Shown: positions 32,568-57,500 of the stretch, piece after piece
How positions within the stretch are numbered: the first letter of the stretch is position 1
Layout of the letters: every line of letters begins with the position of its first letter
Source: Adineta vaga
Lineage: Eukaryota; Rotifera
Reading direction: 5' to 3'
NCBI GenBank assembly: GCA_021613535.1
Contig: CP075495.1
Location: 7,006,001-7,070,000 of the forward strand
DNA: 64,000 bases
The notes under the pieces: generated by a model
Databases searched by the model: none
What the model was told of the DNA's origin: nothing
Seen by the model: the letters and a program-made list of their open reading frames with translations, nothing else
Made by a program: the position numbers and the translations under genes

Positions 32568-35148
32568 TTAATTTATCATTGGGCAAGCACCATCGGTCCA
32601 CTAAAAAAAAAGATAAAAGAAATCGATGTTTAATGAGTTCTAATTGTAGATAGCTTCACTATCTTACCGTTAAAAGATGACGATGTTCGGCAAGTGCTAA
32701 TGCAGTTTGATAGTCTTTTTGAAGATTATCATTTAATTGTATAACACGATCGTTTGTTTCCGCTAAACGAGGATCACCACAAACATGATAAAGATCTAAG
32801 AAAAAGAGGTAGGATTTATGTTTCATAGTTGAATTTCGTTGTCACTTACCACGAAGTAAACTCATAGTATTTAATTGTGCAGTATAATCAGGAACTGCCT
32901 GATTTATTGTTGTAGCAGATTGAAGCATGTTTGCACTTTCCTAAACACAAGAATTGAATATTAAGAGTTTCATCTTCTGTTCTATAAAACTATTGAATAT
33001 TTTACCTGATAACTATGCATTCGGAAGAACATATGACCAAGAATAATAAATGTATTTGCTAAAACTTTATTCAAGTCTTCATTGCTAGCAAGATTAGCTG
33101 AACGTCGGAAGAGTTCTCTATGCAATACAAGAAAGAAAAAGATAGTATATTTTTTCAAATCTTTATCAAAGATTTCAATATCTTACTTGGCTTCATGTAT
33201 ACGGGTTTGTGTTAAATTTTGTAAACCATTTAATAAATTTCCGATTGAATGAAGTATCGCTGATCTAGTTTAAATACAAACATCTATGTAAGCTATTGAA
33301 CAACAAAAAGGACTCGTTTACTGTGTGCTATTCAATTCAATATTTATTTGTTGTAAGATCGGTATCAAATTAGCCATTTTTGATGTTCGTAAATAAATAA
33401 CAATAAGGTTAGCAAGAACAACGAAACGAAATTCTTTATCACCAGGAAACTATATTAAAAACGAAATATGGTTAGTCTTAATGAATTTTTCGAAAATAAA
33501 AATCTACTCGTGATCGAAGAGCTGTTGCAAACTAGAAAAGTAGACAAAAATATATAATTTGAAAGAATTTAGATGCATCATCAAACATTCAATTACCTGT
33601 GTTTCAGCTGCTTCATTAAAATTCATTGATGTCGCATAAAAACCCTAAATACAAATTAAATCACATGTTTCATTAATTATTTTCATTCCCAATAAATGAA
33701 CTTACCAATAAGGCATGAATTGTCAATGTTCGTTGAATAGCAATATTATTACTCAATGGATTTGTTGCAGTATGAAGTCGACATAATGTATTGATCTAAT
33801 CAATCGGTTAGTTATAGATAAATTCTCGTGATCAACTTACTTCTTTTATAGCCATTGATTTATTTCCGTATATTAAATGACTTTGTATACGACATTCATA
33901 GAAAAGCATTTCAACAGCCATTAAAAATGGACTATGATCCATACTTTTGATTTGTTCAATTTGTGCTTGAGCTTTATCAGCATATTTAAGAGCTTTTTCT
34001 AATCGACCCGATAGCATCGAATGAAAAACGGTTAACTAAATAGATAAAATATAGATGATGAGAAATGGATTTTACAAATAAACATACTAAATAAACAAGA
34101 ACATTTAAATGATCACGTGATAACCAAGTGAATTGTTCCAATGGATTAGTAACGATGTAAGCTTCTAGAATAAATAGAATAAGAAATAAACTTCTGATTA
34201 GAATGGATACAAATCAATTACCTTCTTCTGGACGACTTGCAAGATTTTGAATACTTTGTTGAAGTTGAATCAATGCATTTTTTGATGATTTGATCTAGAT
34301 ATATCATATCGATGTACATCAAATTTTCTCTTCCGCATTTATACATACTTGACCAAGTCCGAAACAAGAACATGAAATATGTAGAACCAAATAGAAAATT
34401 CGTAATGTTTCAATATGTGTAAAATTGCCTTGTAATGAATTAATTCGATCTAAACATGGTTTTAATAAATTTTGTGCATCCATATAATCTTTCACTAATA
34501 ATCGTAACTAAAAACAAAATCGAAACAATCCTTATGTGTTTGTCAAAGAATACAATTGTGGTTTCTCTGTTCGTATTTACCATTGCTTTTGTTAATTGAA
34601 AAAGAATTTGACAAAATAATGCATTAATTCTTGCAGTAAATTCAATTCCACGATCAACATAATAAAGTGCTGTATTATAATCTTCTTGTGAATGATAAAT
34701 ACTTATTATTTGAAATGTAATCCGACAATGCCAATAGGGCTGTTGACTTGAAAGATCATAAGCTTGTTGAAGTAAAGTTATAGCTGGTGCAAATTGATTT
34801 TGATTTGTATAAATTTTTGCTAATAAACTAAGACTTTCAAGTTTAATATCATCCGGCATTTGTGCTAAATGACACTGAAATAAAATATTAAATATATGTA
34901 TATACTTATGAAGACAAAAACAATCAACAAACTGCTTTATCAAGATGCATGGATGCCATGTCCGTATTAGTTGTATGTTGACTATATAATCTTCCCAAAA
35001 ATAAATGAATTTTAGCTTCAATTAACGGTGGTAGACGAATTGTTAGAATAGCTTGTAAACATTGAATAGCTAAACGATAATTCGGTGGTGTACTTGTTCG
35101 GAAATATTCTGCCGAACCGAGTAAAGCTAAATAAACTGGATCAGCCAT
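32568..35148 (-). CDS. MAU2: MAU2 chromatid cohesion factor (Scc4 homologue)
   Basis: TPR partner of NIPBL that loads cohesin on chromatin. The N-terminus MADPVYLALLGSAEYFRTSTPP lines up with the start of the MAU2 TPR array, including YLALLG and the F-RTS-PP motif. PYWHCRITFQ, then the long helical array, and the C-terminal tryptophan segment (LTWTDG, split by an intron) match the family. Roughly a dozen exons with introns of about 50 bases. The start ATG at 35148 directly follows an AG acceptor (TTTGTTTTAG|ATG), so there may be a further upstream exon or spliced-leader addition; the vertebrate low-complexity N-terminal extension is absent. Stop at 32568. It is followed upstream (428 bases) by the same-strand PI4KA gene. 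Confidence 0.9.
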
Positions 35149-35575
35149 CTAAAACAAAGTTTAATATCAGATCTAACTAAATGCAGAAATAAATAGGATA
35201 TCTTTTCATTCAATCAACATAAGAAAAAGAAGAAGCAAAATTGTTTGTTTGGGGTTTTAGCATACGCACAAAATTGAGAAAAAAACAAGAGAAAAATCAA
35301 AAATAATTTGTTATTACACATCATAATGAAGAAAAACACGAGAAAGAAGTGAGAGACTAGCCACAACAAACAAACGGGAATAGTGCACCGCTTCTTTTTT
35401 TCTTTTCTTGTTCTTAAACACAAAAAATATGGCTTTGGTTCCGCTAGTTTGTAAAAAAAGAAACACAGGGATCGACTTAAGAGAGATTGCCTACATTGCA
35501 CAAAAGATAGAAAAAACATAAAACACCGTGATTAGCATGAGGAAGAAGAAAAAGAAGCCTTTTCTTTTCTTTGGT
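35149..35575. other. Gap between PI4KA stop and MAU2 start
   Basis: About 427 bases with purine-rich stretches. It must hold the PI4KA 3' UTR and the MAU2 promoter. The open frame on the minus strand here has only biased composition. Confidence 0.45.
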
Positions 35576-47240
<11,665 letters not shown>

Positions 47241-49252
47241 TATTAATTATAATCGTTTTTAAACGATACTACTAAATAATAAACGCATCCTGTTGATCAT
47301 CTTTATTCATTTCTTTATTTATTGTTTCCTTTTTCTTTTCTTTTCATTCGATCTTATTCATGATTGATTTTCATTATCTACAAATCATATTGTTTGCTTT
47401 TATTTGTCAGACAATTTCTCATCATCAACTCGTGACATCTATGTCAAGATATTTAACATAATTGATATTTTTTCACAACAACTGTTATCAAGATGATTAA
47501 TGTAACCATCTCGTAAATGTCATTTGATCGTGATAATAATTTTAATCTAGCTAATAATTATTAAGTGACAAATTTGTGTCTGTATGTGTGACTTTTTTCA
47601 GAAAGCATCCGAAAGAGAAACGTTTCTTTACAAATATAAAGAAAAACGACGATAGTAATTTAATCATCTATTCATTGATCAGAGACTTTATCCTGTGGTG
47701 TTAACGGTTTGCAAGTTTTCCTTTTACCGAAATTGCACAACATGACATCTTAATATTAAGAGAAATCAGCGAAGAAAAAAAACATATTAAGACTCTTATC
47801 ATGTTGATCGCAATTTCTTCAAGTATATAAATTCGGAAAGTTCGTTTTATAATCGATGATGAATAAATCAGTCTCGTATATCGAACGGAAATCGAATAGT
47901 TTTTCACACAAACATATTTCGTGATCAAAATCAATTAGTTGTATATATATATATATATACAAAGAGAATGACTGAGTACTCTTGTTCAATTTGCATTCAA
48001 TTATGAATAGGAAAAAAAAGGAAGAAGAAAAAATTCATCAATGATTTTTTTTTCTTTCGTAAATGGTTTTCTCGTTATGTATGAAAGTTGTTTTTTTATG
48101 TAACAAGAATCAAAAACTCATTTGTATTACATAGACTCCATAATTAGCCATATTTTCCCATGAGAAAATCGACAACACGACTGATGATAAGTCTCATTTG
48201 CTCGAGTCAAACATTACATCTTCGAAGCTGTTTTATTTCCTCTTTTTTTTCTTGTATATGATGAAAGATAGGATAGTTCACTTGGATTTTTGGCACAAAA
48301 CTAAGAACTTATCATGCCCTCTAGGTTAAATACTAATCTTATGTATATTAGACTGTAAATTATAGAAAACTAGCAATCATAACAACAACAACAACAACAA
48401 CATTTTTTAACTCTATGTCAAAATTGTTCATGTCATAGGCAAAAAAATGACGACAATGATGATGACATCAAGCACGCGCATCAGTTTCAATATAAAACCT
48501 AGTCATCTTCTTTATTATGTTTGTGTAGATGAGATGTTGTGACGATTATTTAGAACTACGAATGCAGACGAACGTGCATTGTTCAACAAAAGAAAAAACG
48601 ATTATATTGGGCAAAACGGAGAGGAAAAAGAAAGATCGATGATTAGAATGACAGTAAAGATTGGAACTTCGAAGACATGTATACATCATTTCGAACCTGT
48701 TAGCTATGATTGAATAGTAGTAACGATTTGCTTGAAGAGAAGAGCGAAAACGCATAGGGAACAGAACAAAGAGCCTGGGGACGGAAATCATGGATAGTAC
48801 GGAGAAAAAAGTGTGTAGCAATAATAGTTGAGAGAAGAGAGGAAGAGAGAGAGAGACAAACAGAGAGAGAGAAATGGAAAATCAGACATTCTCTCTCTTT
48901 TTTTCTCTTATCTACAAAAGATTCCTATGCATAGATACACAAAAACGTCATGAGTCTATCAAGTTTCATAGATGTATATAGAAAGATATTCTGGTTAAAT
49001 ATATGCAACAAAGCTAATCGATGAAGTAGTTTCTGTTATTTGCTGTCATGATCTTTCGAAATATCGTTACTAAGATAGTTTTGCTATTTCTTATGTTGTT
49101 CTTGCATTTGTTTCTTTTTTGTATACTTTTTTTTGCAGACAAGAAGAAGTATGGCGTATCTTTGTAAGATCAAAGTGAAATCTACTGTATCAATCTCTGT
49201 CTAATGTTATTTATTATTCTCAATAGAAGTACAGACATTTCTCAATACTTCA
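47241..49252. other. Divergent intergenic region between PI4KA and GPCR
   Basis: About 2 kb. It holds a TA run (about 47941-47960), an ACA repeat (about 48379-48402) and a GA run (about 48835-48872). Open frames on the minus strand at 47700-47930 and 48546-48820 show no recognisable domain and are not called. The PI4KA promoter must lie at its left end. No RNA gene was recognised. Confidence 0.45.
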
Positions 49253-50416
49253 ATGTCATTAATGTGGTCGTCCACGAAACCTATGACCATCACTACACGA
49301 CCTTCTATCTATCAACCTCGAATTTACTCAAGCATAGTGAGAAATACAACAGCAACAGTAACAAATCTCTCATTAACAACATCAGTGATCCAAACACTTA
49401 CTGAACCAAGTGATATCTATGATTCAAGTATTACAAAACCTTTTGCATTAGTCTGCTTATTCGTTGGTTCAGTTGGTAATTCATTATCATTCATTGTTTT
49501 TACACAAAAACAATTACGACGATATTCAACATTTCGTTATCTTGCATATTTAGCAATCATTGATCTAATTGTATTATATCTAGGATTAGGTAATATCATT
49601 TTACGTGATTATTTTCTATTTGATATACGAGTACAAAGTTTATTCTTATGTAAATTTCATACATTTTTAACATATGTTTCTACACAATTATCATCATGGA
49701 TATTAACTATTGTATCAATTGATCGTGCTATTGCATGTACCGTTATACGTTTAAATAAACGTATCTGTCGAGCTGAATCAGCTGATCGAATCTTTTTTGG
49801 TATGTGTTTGATTATATGCCTACTCAACAGTCATATTTTATTCTTTATGGGTTCAAAACGTACACAATTATCTCTATCGATACCTAATAATACATCAACA
49901 TTTAATGAACCTATTGTCACATGTACACATAATACATCGAGTACTTATTTTAAATTTTTTGAAAAACCTTACAATATTATTGATCTTCTTTCCTATGTAC
50001 TTATTCCATTTATTATCATGACAATATGTGCATGTATTATTGCTTATCGTCTCTTCTTTTCATTTAGTCATACAACAACACATATTGCTATTAAAGGTAA
50101 AATACGTAAAGGAACTCGACGTGCAAAACAAATTTCATACATGTTATTAATATTGAATTTAGTTTTTGTTATTCTATTAACACCTATTGTTCTTGGTCAA
50201 ATCTTTCAAGAACTTAATCAAGAATACCAATATCGTTTATATAATTCCATAACATTATTAATGTCCTATTCAAATCATGCATTAAATTTTGTATTGTATG
50301 GTATTGCATCTCCACAATTTCGTTTAACTCTAAGACAATTATTAGGTTTTGGAACGAATGAATTTCATCAAAGACGTTTTCAAACATTTGGTTGTTATAC
50401 ATCAACAGGTTTTTAA
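49253..50416 (+). CDS. Rhodopsin-family G-protein-coupled receptor, intronless
   Basis: 387 residues, one open frame. The N-terminus has N-glycosylation sites. Seven hydrophobic segments are present with family marks: GNSLSF (N1.50), LAIIDL (D2.50), FLCKFH (C3.25), SIDRAIACT at the end of TM3, a TM5 proline, a TM6 proline (LLTPIVL) and TM7 NFVLYG in place of NPxxY, then SPQFR helix 8. The DRY motif is DRA, TM4 has no tryptophan, and the TM6 tryptophan of CWxP is missing. This pattern is close to peptide receptors of the FMRFamide type, but ligand is unknown. Start chosen at the first ATG; 49262 is a close second. Its end nearly abuts the opposite-strand TANGO6 stop. Confidence 0.88.
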   Translation: MSLMWSSTKPMTITTRPSIYQPRIYSSIVRNTTATVTNLSLTTSVIQTLTEPSDIYDSSITKPFALVCLFVGSVGNSLSFIVFTQKQLRRYSTFRYLAYLAIIDLIVLYLGLGNIILRDYFLFDIRVQSLFLCKFHTFLTYVSTQLSSWILTIVSIDRAIACTVIRLNKRICRAESADRIFFGMCLIICLLNSHILFFMGSKRTQLSLSIPNNTSTFNEPIVTCTHNTSSTYFKFFEKPYNIIDLLSYVLIPFIIMTICACIIAYRLFFSFSHTTTHIAIKGKIRKGTRRAKQISYMLLILNLVFVILLTPIVLGQIFQELNQEYQYRLYNSITLLMSYSNHALNFVLYGIASPQFRLTLRQLLGFGTNEFHQRRFQTFGCYTSTGF

Positions 50417-50440
50417 ACATTTTATTATAGAACAAAAAAA

Positions 50441-50446
50441 AATAAA
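50441..50446 (+). terminator. Poly(A) signal of the GPCR gene
   Basis: AATAAA 25 bases after the receptor stop codon. Cleavage 10-30 bases downstream would fall inside the end of the convergent TANGO6 coding region. Confidence 0.55.
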
Positions 50447-50455
50447 GTTAATTTT

Positions 50456-53400
50456 TCATGACAAAATTTGAATCTTTTTCTCGAAAGTAACTGGTGGTTG
50501 TAAATAATCACGACAAATTGTATTCAATGCTTCTAATGCTATTTGAGCATGTAGACGAACGATTTCATCCTTATCATTTTTATATAATTGTTTGATTAAT
50601 TGATAGAATGATGGAAGTTCACTTCCAAGTATTGTTAACCATGTTGATTGTTCAAGTGATTGACAGAGTAATTCACAAACAAGTATCGATGCACGTCGAA
50701 CATCAGATGATTCAAATATCGAGAGATAATTTTTCAAAGCCAACAATATCTAATTGATAGAAGAAGAAGAAAACTTTCATATGCAGAAATAAATGAAATC
50801 TTTTCTAAGATTTACTTCAGATAAATCTTTTGAAAGAGAATATTTTAAAACCATACATAATTGACCTAGATTTGACAATGCACTAGCACGATACATATCA
50901 TCATTGGATTGTTTTGAAGCATGAAGAAACGTATTAATTAATAATGAAGAATATTGTACAGACATATCACCTAAACAAGTTCTAATATGGTTCGTATTTA
51001 AACTTGACTCGAGGGTACATTTACACATGTCTACTCTTACTATCATTATCATGTTTTCTTTCATGTCAATAGTTAATTAGAAATTATATTCATAATTAGA
51101 AACAAGAAAGGACACGTACTGTCATCGTTTGTCATTTTGAAATCTAATAATCTCGTTAACATAATCTTCCTGTTCGTTCCTATCAATTTTTAAGATCAGA
51201 AAATCTTCAAAGAGATTTCTCCTTTAATTAATATAATGATATCCTTTACTCTTCTCGTTTTTCAACATACCTAGTATTCGACAGGTTTTAACTAGAATTT
51301 CTCCAACTTTTAATCGATCTTCTAATTTACGTTTTTCATTGATATATTCATTACAAAGTTTGGGAAGAATTTCATTAGTATATTGATTAGCCAAAGCATT
51401 CAGAACATTAATAGCTGCTAAATATTCATAGGAATCATCGGCATGTAAATGTTCTTGAAAGCATTTTAATAATTTCATGTCATTTTCTCGAATTTTTGAT
51501 AATGTTTCTTGGTCTGATCGTTCAATTAAACGTCGAAATAGTATTAAACCATGTGCACGAATAGGTATACTTGGATCATTTAAACAAGCATAAGCATTTT
51601 CAAATGTTTCAGCACGTAGATCACGTTCATCATTCATTTCTTCAATTAAACGATTTGATTTCGATTGAGTAATCGGTTCTTTAACTGCACCGAATGTTAC
51701 AAATGCAAGAGATAATTCATGTGCTAATTGACGAAGTTCACCATTCGAATGATTTTCTTCAATTAATTTCAATGATGAATAAAGTGAGGCAAGAATTTGT
51801 TTATTCTCAGAAGATAACTAAGGAGAAAAAACCTAGGTAAGATTGCATTAGAAAACAAATTACTTGATCATAATGAGTTATTAATAATGATGCAATTGTA
51901 AATACAATTTGTAATGCTTCATTATCTGTTGATAGATCATCATCATCATCATCATCTTTATCAGTAGTTGTTTTTGTTAGAAAAGTTTTCTGATATTTAT
52001 TTTCATAAGTTTTGCTTAATTTTTCAAGAATTATCTAAAAGAAACGAATTCAATTAATTGGTACATTCAAATTATTTGTTCACATTAACTAATAGATACT
52101 CATCTAGTTATTGACTTTAAATAGCTCTTGAATATTCAAGTATGATTCAGATATATATATATATATATATATGCATCCTATTGCCAAAGCAAACAATGAT
52201 AGAATCTTATTGATCATGAATAAATTTGACAATCTTCTATAGTCAATTTTCGATTGATAAAGAAAAGAAGACATCATGACTTTTGATTAAAATTAGATTT
52301 ATCTCTTTTGAATCAAATGTCTACTAATCTTCTTTAGATCTCTTTTGTTCCTCATTAATAACAAATGACAGACGAGATTTTTCATACCTGAATAACTCGA
52401 ACTGTATCATCAACATTTTTAATGAAAATATCAATATGTTCAGTTAAATATTCCATAATTAATTTCAAGATTTCCATGATTTTCAATTGTTTCCAATTTC
52501 GTTGTGTTTCATTTTCTGTCCAAAGTAATTCTTCAGTGAAAATTTTCTCTGTTGTTAACAATTGTAAGAAATGTAGAAATATTTTCACGACTAACCTTTC
52601 ATTATTATCTAATGAATATACTAATTTCATTAATAATTGACAAAATAATTGAATATTATAATTATTCGAATCATTTTCGTGAATTAAACTAAAACTTGAT
52701 TCTTGATCGGATAGATATTTCAAAGGTAACAGCTGTTGAGAGAATAAAATTTGTTCGAAAGATTCCAGAAATTGATCGATTTCAATTGATGAGAAGATAA
52801 TTCGTAAAATTTGAAAGAATTTTATTTTCAATGCTGATAAAGATTGATCTAATGCAACATAAATATTCATTAATTCATAGAGATAAACTTTAAATAAATA
52901 AATTCGAAGTTGTTCATTTGGAATTGGACTTATTAGATTATATAAATCATCAATAAATATTTCTAACTGTTGTTCCTTACAAATTTCATTGGTCGAATGA
53001 TTTCGACATGTAATCAATGGTTGAAATAATCTGGAGAAGATTTCGTCTTCAATTAATTTCGGATATTTTTTATATAATTGATTGATTGCTATGCAAATTA
53101 TTGGCATATAACGTTGATCATGAATAAGTTCGATTAATTGCAATTGAATTCGTTGAATATATTCTTCAGGTTGAATTTGTTTAGGACAAGTTGAAAGAAT
53201 CTGTGCCATTGAAATGTACAGACGATCATTTGGTAATGTTGAATCAAGAATTGTTTGAAATATTTGACGAACACCATGATTATTTGGATGAATTAATATT
53301 GATGTTAGAAGTTCTCCACAACGAGTTTTAAGCCATTGAGGACTATTGACTGTTGAAGATAATAAACGATTTAAAAGCATTATTTGTTGAATAAATAAAT

Positions 53401-54120
53401 TCGAAAATTTTGTTTGAAGATAAATGAAATTTTCGGATGTCAATTTTACTGAAGAATATTTTAAATTCGGTGAATAGAGTAATTGTAAATGACTTAGAAT
53501 TAATTCCAACAAATGATATGAACATAAACGTTGAGTTAGAAATGAATTGATATCTATTGTCTGAATCCATTTCATTAGATAGTTCAATGTTTCTTGAAGA
53601 TAAAACATTCGATCGTGATGTGTTAGATTAGTTTTAAGTTTTAAGAAATGAATCGATAAATTTGGATTTTTTAAATAGTTTTCAATGGAAAGATAAATAC
53701 CTTCATCAAAATGAAGAACTAAACCAAGAAAGATAACGAAAGATAATGAACGTGAGAGAATTGATTCATCTTGAATACTAAATAATGGCATATGTGATGA
53801 AAGATTATCTTGTTCAAGAAAGAGAAGTTTTTCAAGAAGATTTAAATGAATTTGTAAATAACGATAATATGCAGGTTGTTCATTGTTTAAAGAAATGATT
53901 AAGTTTGATGAAGTATTAGTTTCAAGAAAACGATCACAAGCATTGGAAAAGACTAAATTAATTGTTAAAATTTGTTGTTGTTCTTCGTCTTGAGGTGAAA
54001 CTACAAACGAAGAAATTCATAAACAATTTTCAAGTAAGAAATCTATGTACTTTTAACAGTTGAGATTGGTTTCATTAAATCCTCTAGTAAGGATAATAAT
54101 TGTTGATGATCAAGTGCCAT
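50456..54120 (-). CDS. TANGO6: TANGO6 (TMCO7)-like HEAT-repeat protein
   Basis: Transport and Golgi organisation protein 6 family; cytosolic alpha-solenoid protein needed for secretory trafficking in fly screens and also related to yeast Rtp1, which helps RNA polymerase II nuclear import. The ATG at 54120 begins MALDHQQLLSLLEDLMKP. A long exon (about 52390-54000) encodes Leu-rich helical repeats. The conserved C-terminal part is clear: LRAETFENAYACLNDPSIPIRAHGLILFRRLIE (51500-51640), then LDDDYEY-like ADDSYEYLAAINVLNALA and the final region ending SSTFEKKIQ-like TFEKKIQILS. Length is about 1,000 residues, near the family norm. It overlaps the 3' UTR of the GPCR. Confidence 0.82.
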
Positions 54121-54519
54121 GGATGAACTTATCAGAGAAGAAACTTATGAAAGATTGATTGAGACATGATCGGATAGTAATATTGTGTGGATTTTCAAAA
54201 TAGTCCATTCAGAATCGATTTTTTGATATTTATTTTCGCAAAATAGTGACATCTACTCGAGTAAGTTAATATAATTCTTTAAAAATTCATTTAATCTCAA
54301 CAAAGCACAAACTGAGCGAAACTTTTATTGAACAGAACGAAAATATATAGAAAAGAAAAGACAAATTCAGCCTATGTGAATGTACTATGAATGCTCAATA
54401 GTATATACAACAAAAACACACAGGTATTTTCCAAAGAGCAACAAATAAAAATCACCGTTCAAGGTTCACAAAAGAAGAAGCAATAAACAAGCACCAATTG
54501 AATAAGAAGATATTTTTTC
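54121..54519. other. Gap between TTLL4 stop and TANGO6 start
   Basis: About 400 AT-rich bases between two minus-strand genes. It should contain the TANGO6 promoter. No coding or RNA feature was recognised. Confidence 0.4.
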
Positions 54520-57500
54520 CTAAGAACCATTTATGTTAGAATTATCATTTTCTCGATATGAAACATGTCCTTGATTCTTTTGATAATGCGTCCACTAAAT
54601 TCAATTGATGAACAGTAAAATTTTGCATAAGATCTTTCTGTTCACTTACCATATGATTTGGATCGACTGATGGATGTTGTAAATGTATTTCTTTTTTACA
54701 AAAACCATTCAATAATGAAATACCTACGAAAAAAAAACGAGAATTGAATGAGATATACTGTGAAATTTCAAACCTCGATCTTCATTTCGTGTATATTTTG
54801 TAATCCATTCGTTTAATAATAAATTATAATATCTTGGTGTTTCAAAATATTTTAAATACTTTCGTGTTTGATTTGTTGGAAATATCCGTTCGAATGATCC
54901 ACGACGTGCAAATTCATCTTCTGTTTCAATAAGAATTCGAAGATCATCAGGAGTTAAAACATCAAGTATATTCTTTCGGACTTGCTAAAAGATCAAACGA
55001 AAGATTGAAATAAATTCATTGCAATCGAATTTTACTTCATCACTATAACGTTGACTGAAATATTGATGTTTAACTTTTTCATCGGTGGATAAACTTTGTG
55101 GAAGTACTCGACGATCGAATATTAAACTTTTAGGTAATTTCGCTTTTCTATAAAGTTGAAAAAATTTCATTCAGAAAATGCCAGATAAAGTACTTTACCT
55201 TCGTACTGGACCTTCAGCTAGAATATCTCTTCGATCCGGTATCATAAAACCACTTAGATTAAGTAAATCACAGATCATTGAACCTTTCACATTTATATCC
55301 AATGGCGAATTGGAATGTAAACTAATAAAAACAAAATGAATTTGTTGATTATATTGTTTAGTTTTTACTCTACCTCGGAGAAATATTCACTTCAACAATA
55401 TACGGTTTACATTGCTCATCGAGAATGACATCAAAACCAAAAAGTTCATGAACACTATATTTTCGGCGAACATTGGCTTTTGTTAAAACATTAACAAAAG
55501 GATCAGCACTGAAATTTTAAACGGAAATTGAGAAAAAATTTTGCCTTCACATCTTATTAATTAGCTGAGGAGAATTATTCTTTTCTTCATCTCTCGATAT
55601 TAATATCTTTCGGTTGAATAATGAAATTCAAAGGAGAATTTAATATCCCCCTTTAAGTATCTGTCATTTTCTTTGAATTTTACTGTTTAACATTTATCGC
55701 TAAAGATTTTATCATCAAGGTTATACTACTCCTCTTACACAATATTAACAAAGAATGACCTTCATGCAATCAACACCACCGACTATCTCTCTCTCGTCTG
55801 AAAACCTTGAATTTCTAACCGATTACACTCAATTTGATTCTTTCTTTTTCAATATCGGTAGTAACTATTTTATTCTGTCAAGATTAATTTAATCTTACAC
55901 ACCTAATTATAGTTTTAATAACCAAATCTTTGATTCTCTCAATCACATCTGCTACATCGACATTCCGGGTTTTTAAATATGCCCATAAAGCTTTCAAACT
56001 CCTAGAAAGGAAAAAAAATAATGAACGGAAAATTCTTCTATTCACTAATTCACTAACCATTTATGTCCAGTACACGCTGCTGAATCATTATTTGATCGAT
56101 ATTCACTATTATATCGATTTACTGAATAATTAGTTAAGTGCATGAATCGATCACTTAAAGATTTGAGTGATGTAGAATATCTACAATGGAACAAAAGAAA
56201 GGATGCTTTTTTATTTTACAAATCTCCTTATCTCGAAATTAAACATACTTTCTCGAAGCAAATCGAGCTAAACCATCATCAAACAAATAAATACGTAATG
56301 GATCATGTGATGGAACATACACATACAATCGCATGTCAAACTTATGTCCATTGATTAGATAGGGATTGGCAATATATCTAATTGAAAAGAACGATTGATT
56401 TCTCTTGACAAATATTGATAATAAACATACCTCTGTACAACAACCGGACGTTTTTTCGGAACTTGTTCCATTTTACTGATAACCTAAAGTCATTATTGAA
56501 TCTTCTTGATAAGATTTAATATAGAATAATTTAAAACTTTACCCGAATGCCTTGACCTCGAGCACTTGCTGGCTAAAAACGGAAATTGTTTTAATTTATG
56601 TGATAAAATGTAATTAAATTGAATACGAACTGGTTTAATGATCCATTTGGATTCTTTACTATCTGCTGTTTCTTCAAAAACACGTTTAAATAAGAGAAAA
56701 TCAGCTGGTAAAACAAACGTTTGAGGAACAAAATCAAAATCTCGTCGAGAATGAACAGCTTGCATATGCGATAGATTTCTCCATAATCGATCTTTTCGTC
56801 CAATTTGAAATGACCCTGGGAAATGATTGATCTAAAACGATATGAATTGCATCCAGTTATTCCTTTAGAAATCTTCTTCTTTTTCCATACTTTTTGATAT
56901 TCACGAATAGCTTTAAAACAGTTTGGTTTCATATGCCGTGACCATGTTCCAAGCCAATCAGTGCCCTCTGAGGAAAAAAAAAGGGAACCCTCCGTTCTCG
57001 AAACATTATTCTTATAAAAGCTTACCATCACCTAAACAAGAAATAGTGTGTCTTTTTAGTAAAATTTAAAAAGAATTTGAATCTTACCATTGATTAGTCG
57101 AAAACCAGAACGAAGAACTGTACTTTTAACAATATTTGGTGTAATTGCACTCATTTTCCATTTCATCATTTTCTGTAATGGTGCTGGAAGTGGTTCAACT
57201 ACATTTAAATTTTAATAATCAAGATTGGTAAACAAGAGGAAAATAAACGATGTTTATTACTTCGTTGTGTTTCAGTACAGAATCGAATTATTGGTGGAAC
57301 GTGTTCAAATAGGCTTGGAATGAAACCTGATTTTATTTCAGTATTACCCACTCGACGCGCTATAAAGAGAACGATAAGACTTATCAAATTGTTTTTCTTT
57401 TTGGAATTAATGAATACGTACTTTTATCGGAAAGTAGTATAGATGGATCTAGTGGAAATGTACTATCTGCATCAACTAATTGAAAACAAAAAAGAAAGAA

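Noticed and set aside
48546-48821. 91-codon minus-strand frame in the PI4KA-GPCR gap
   Set aside because: No recognisable domain, biased composition and no supporting splice or promoter signal.
52151-52172. TA run as a replication origin or matrix element
   Set aside because: It is one of several short TA microsatellites in introns; nothing else supports such a role.
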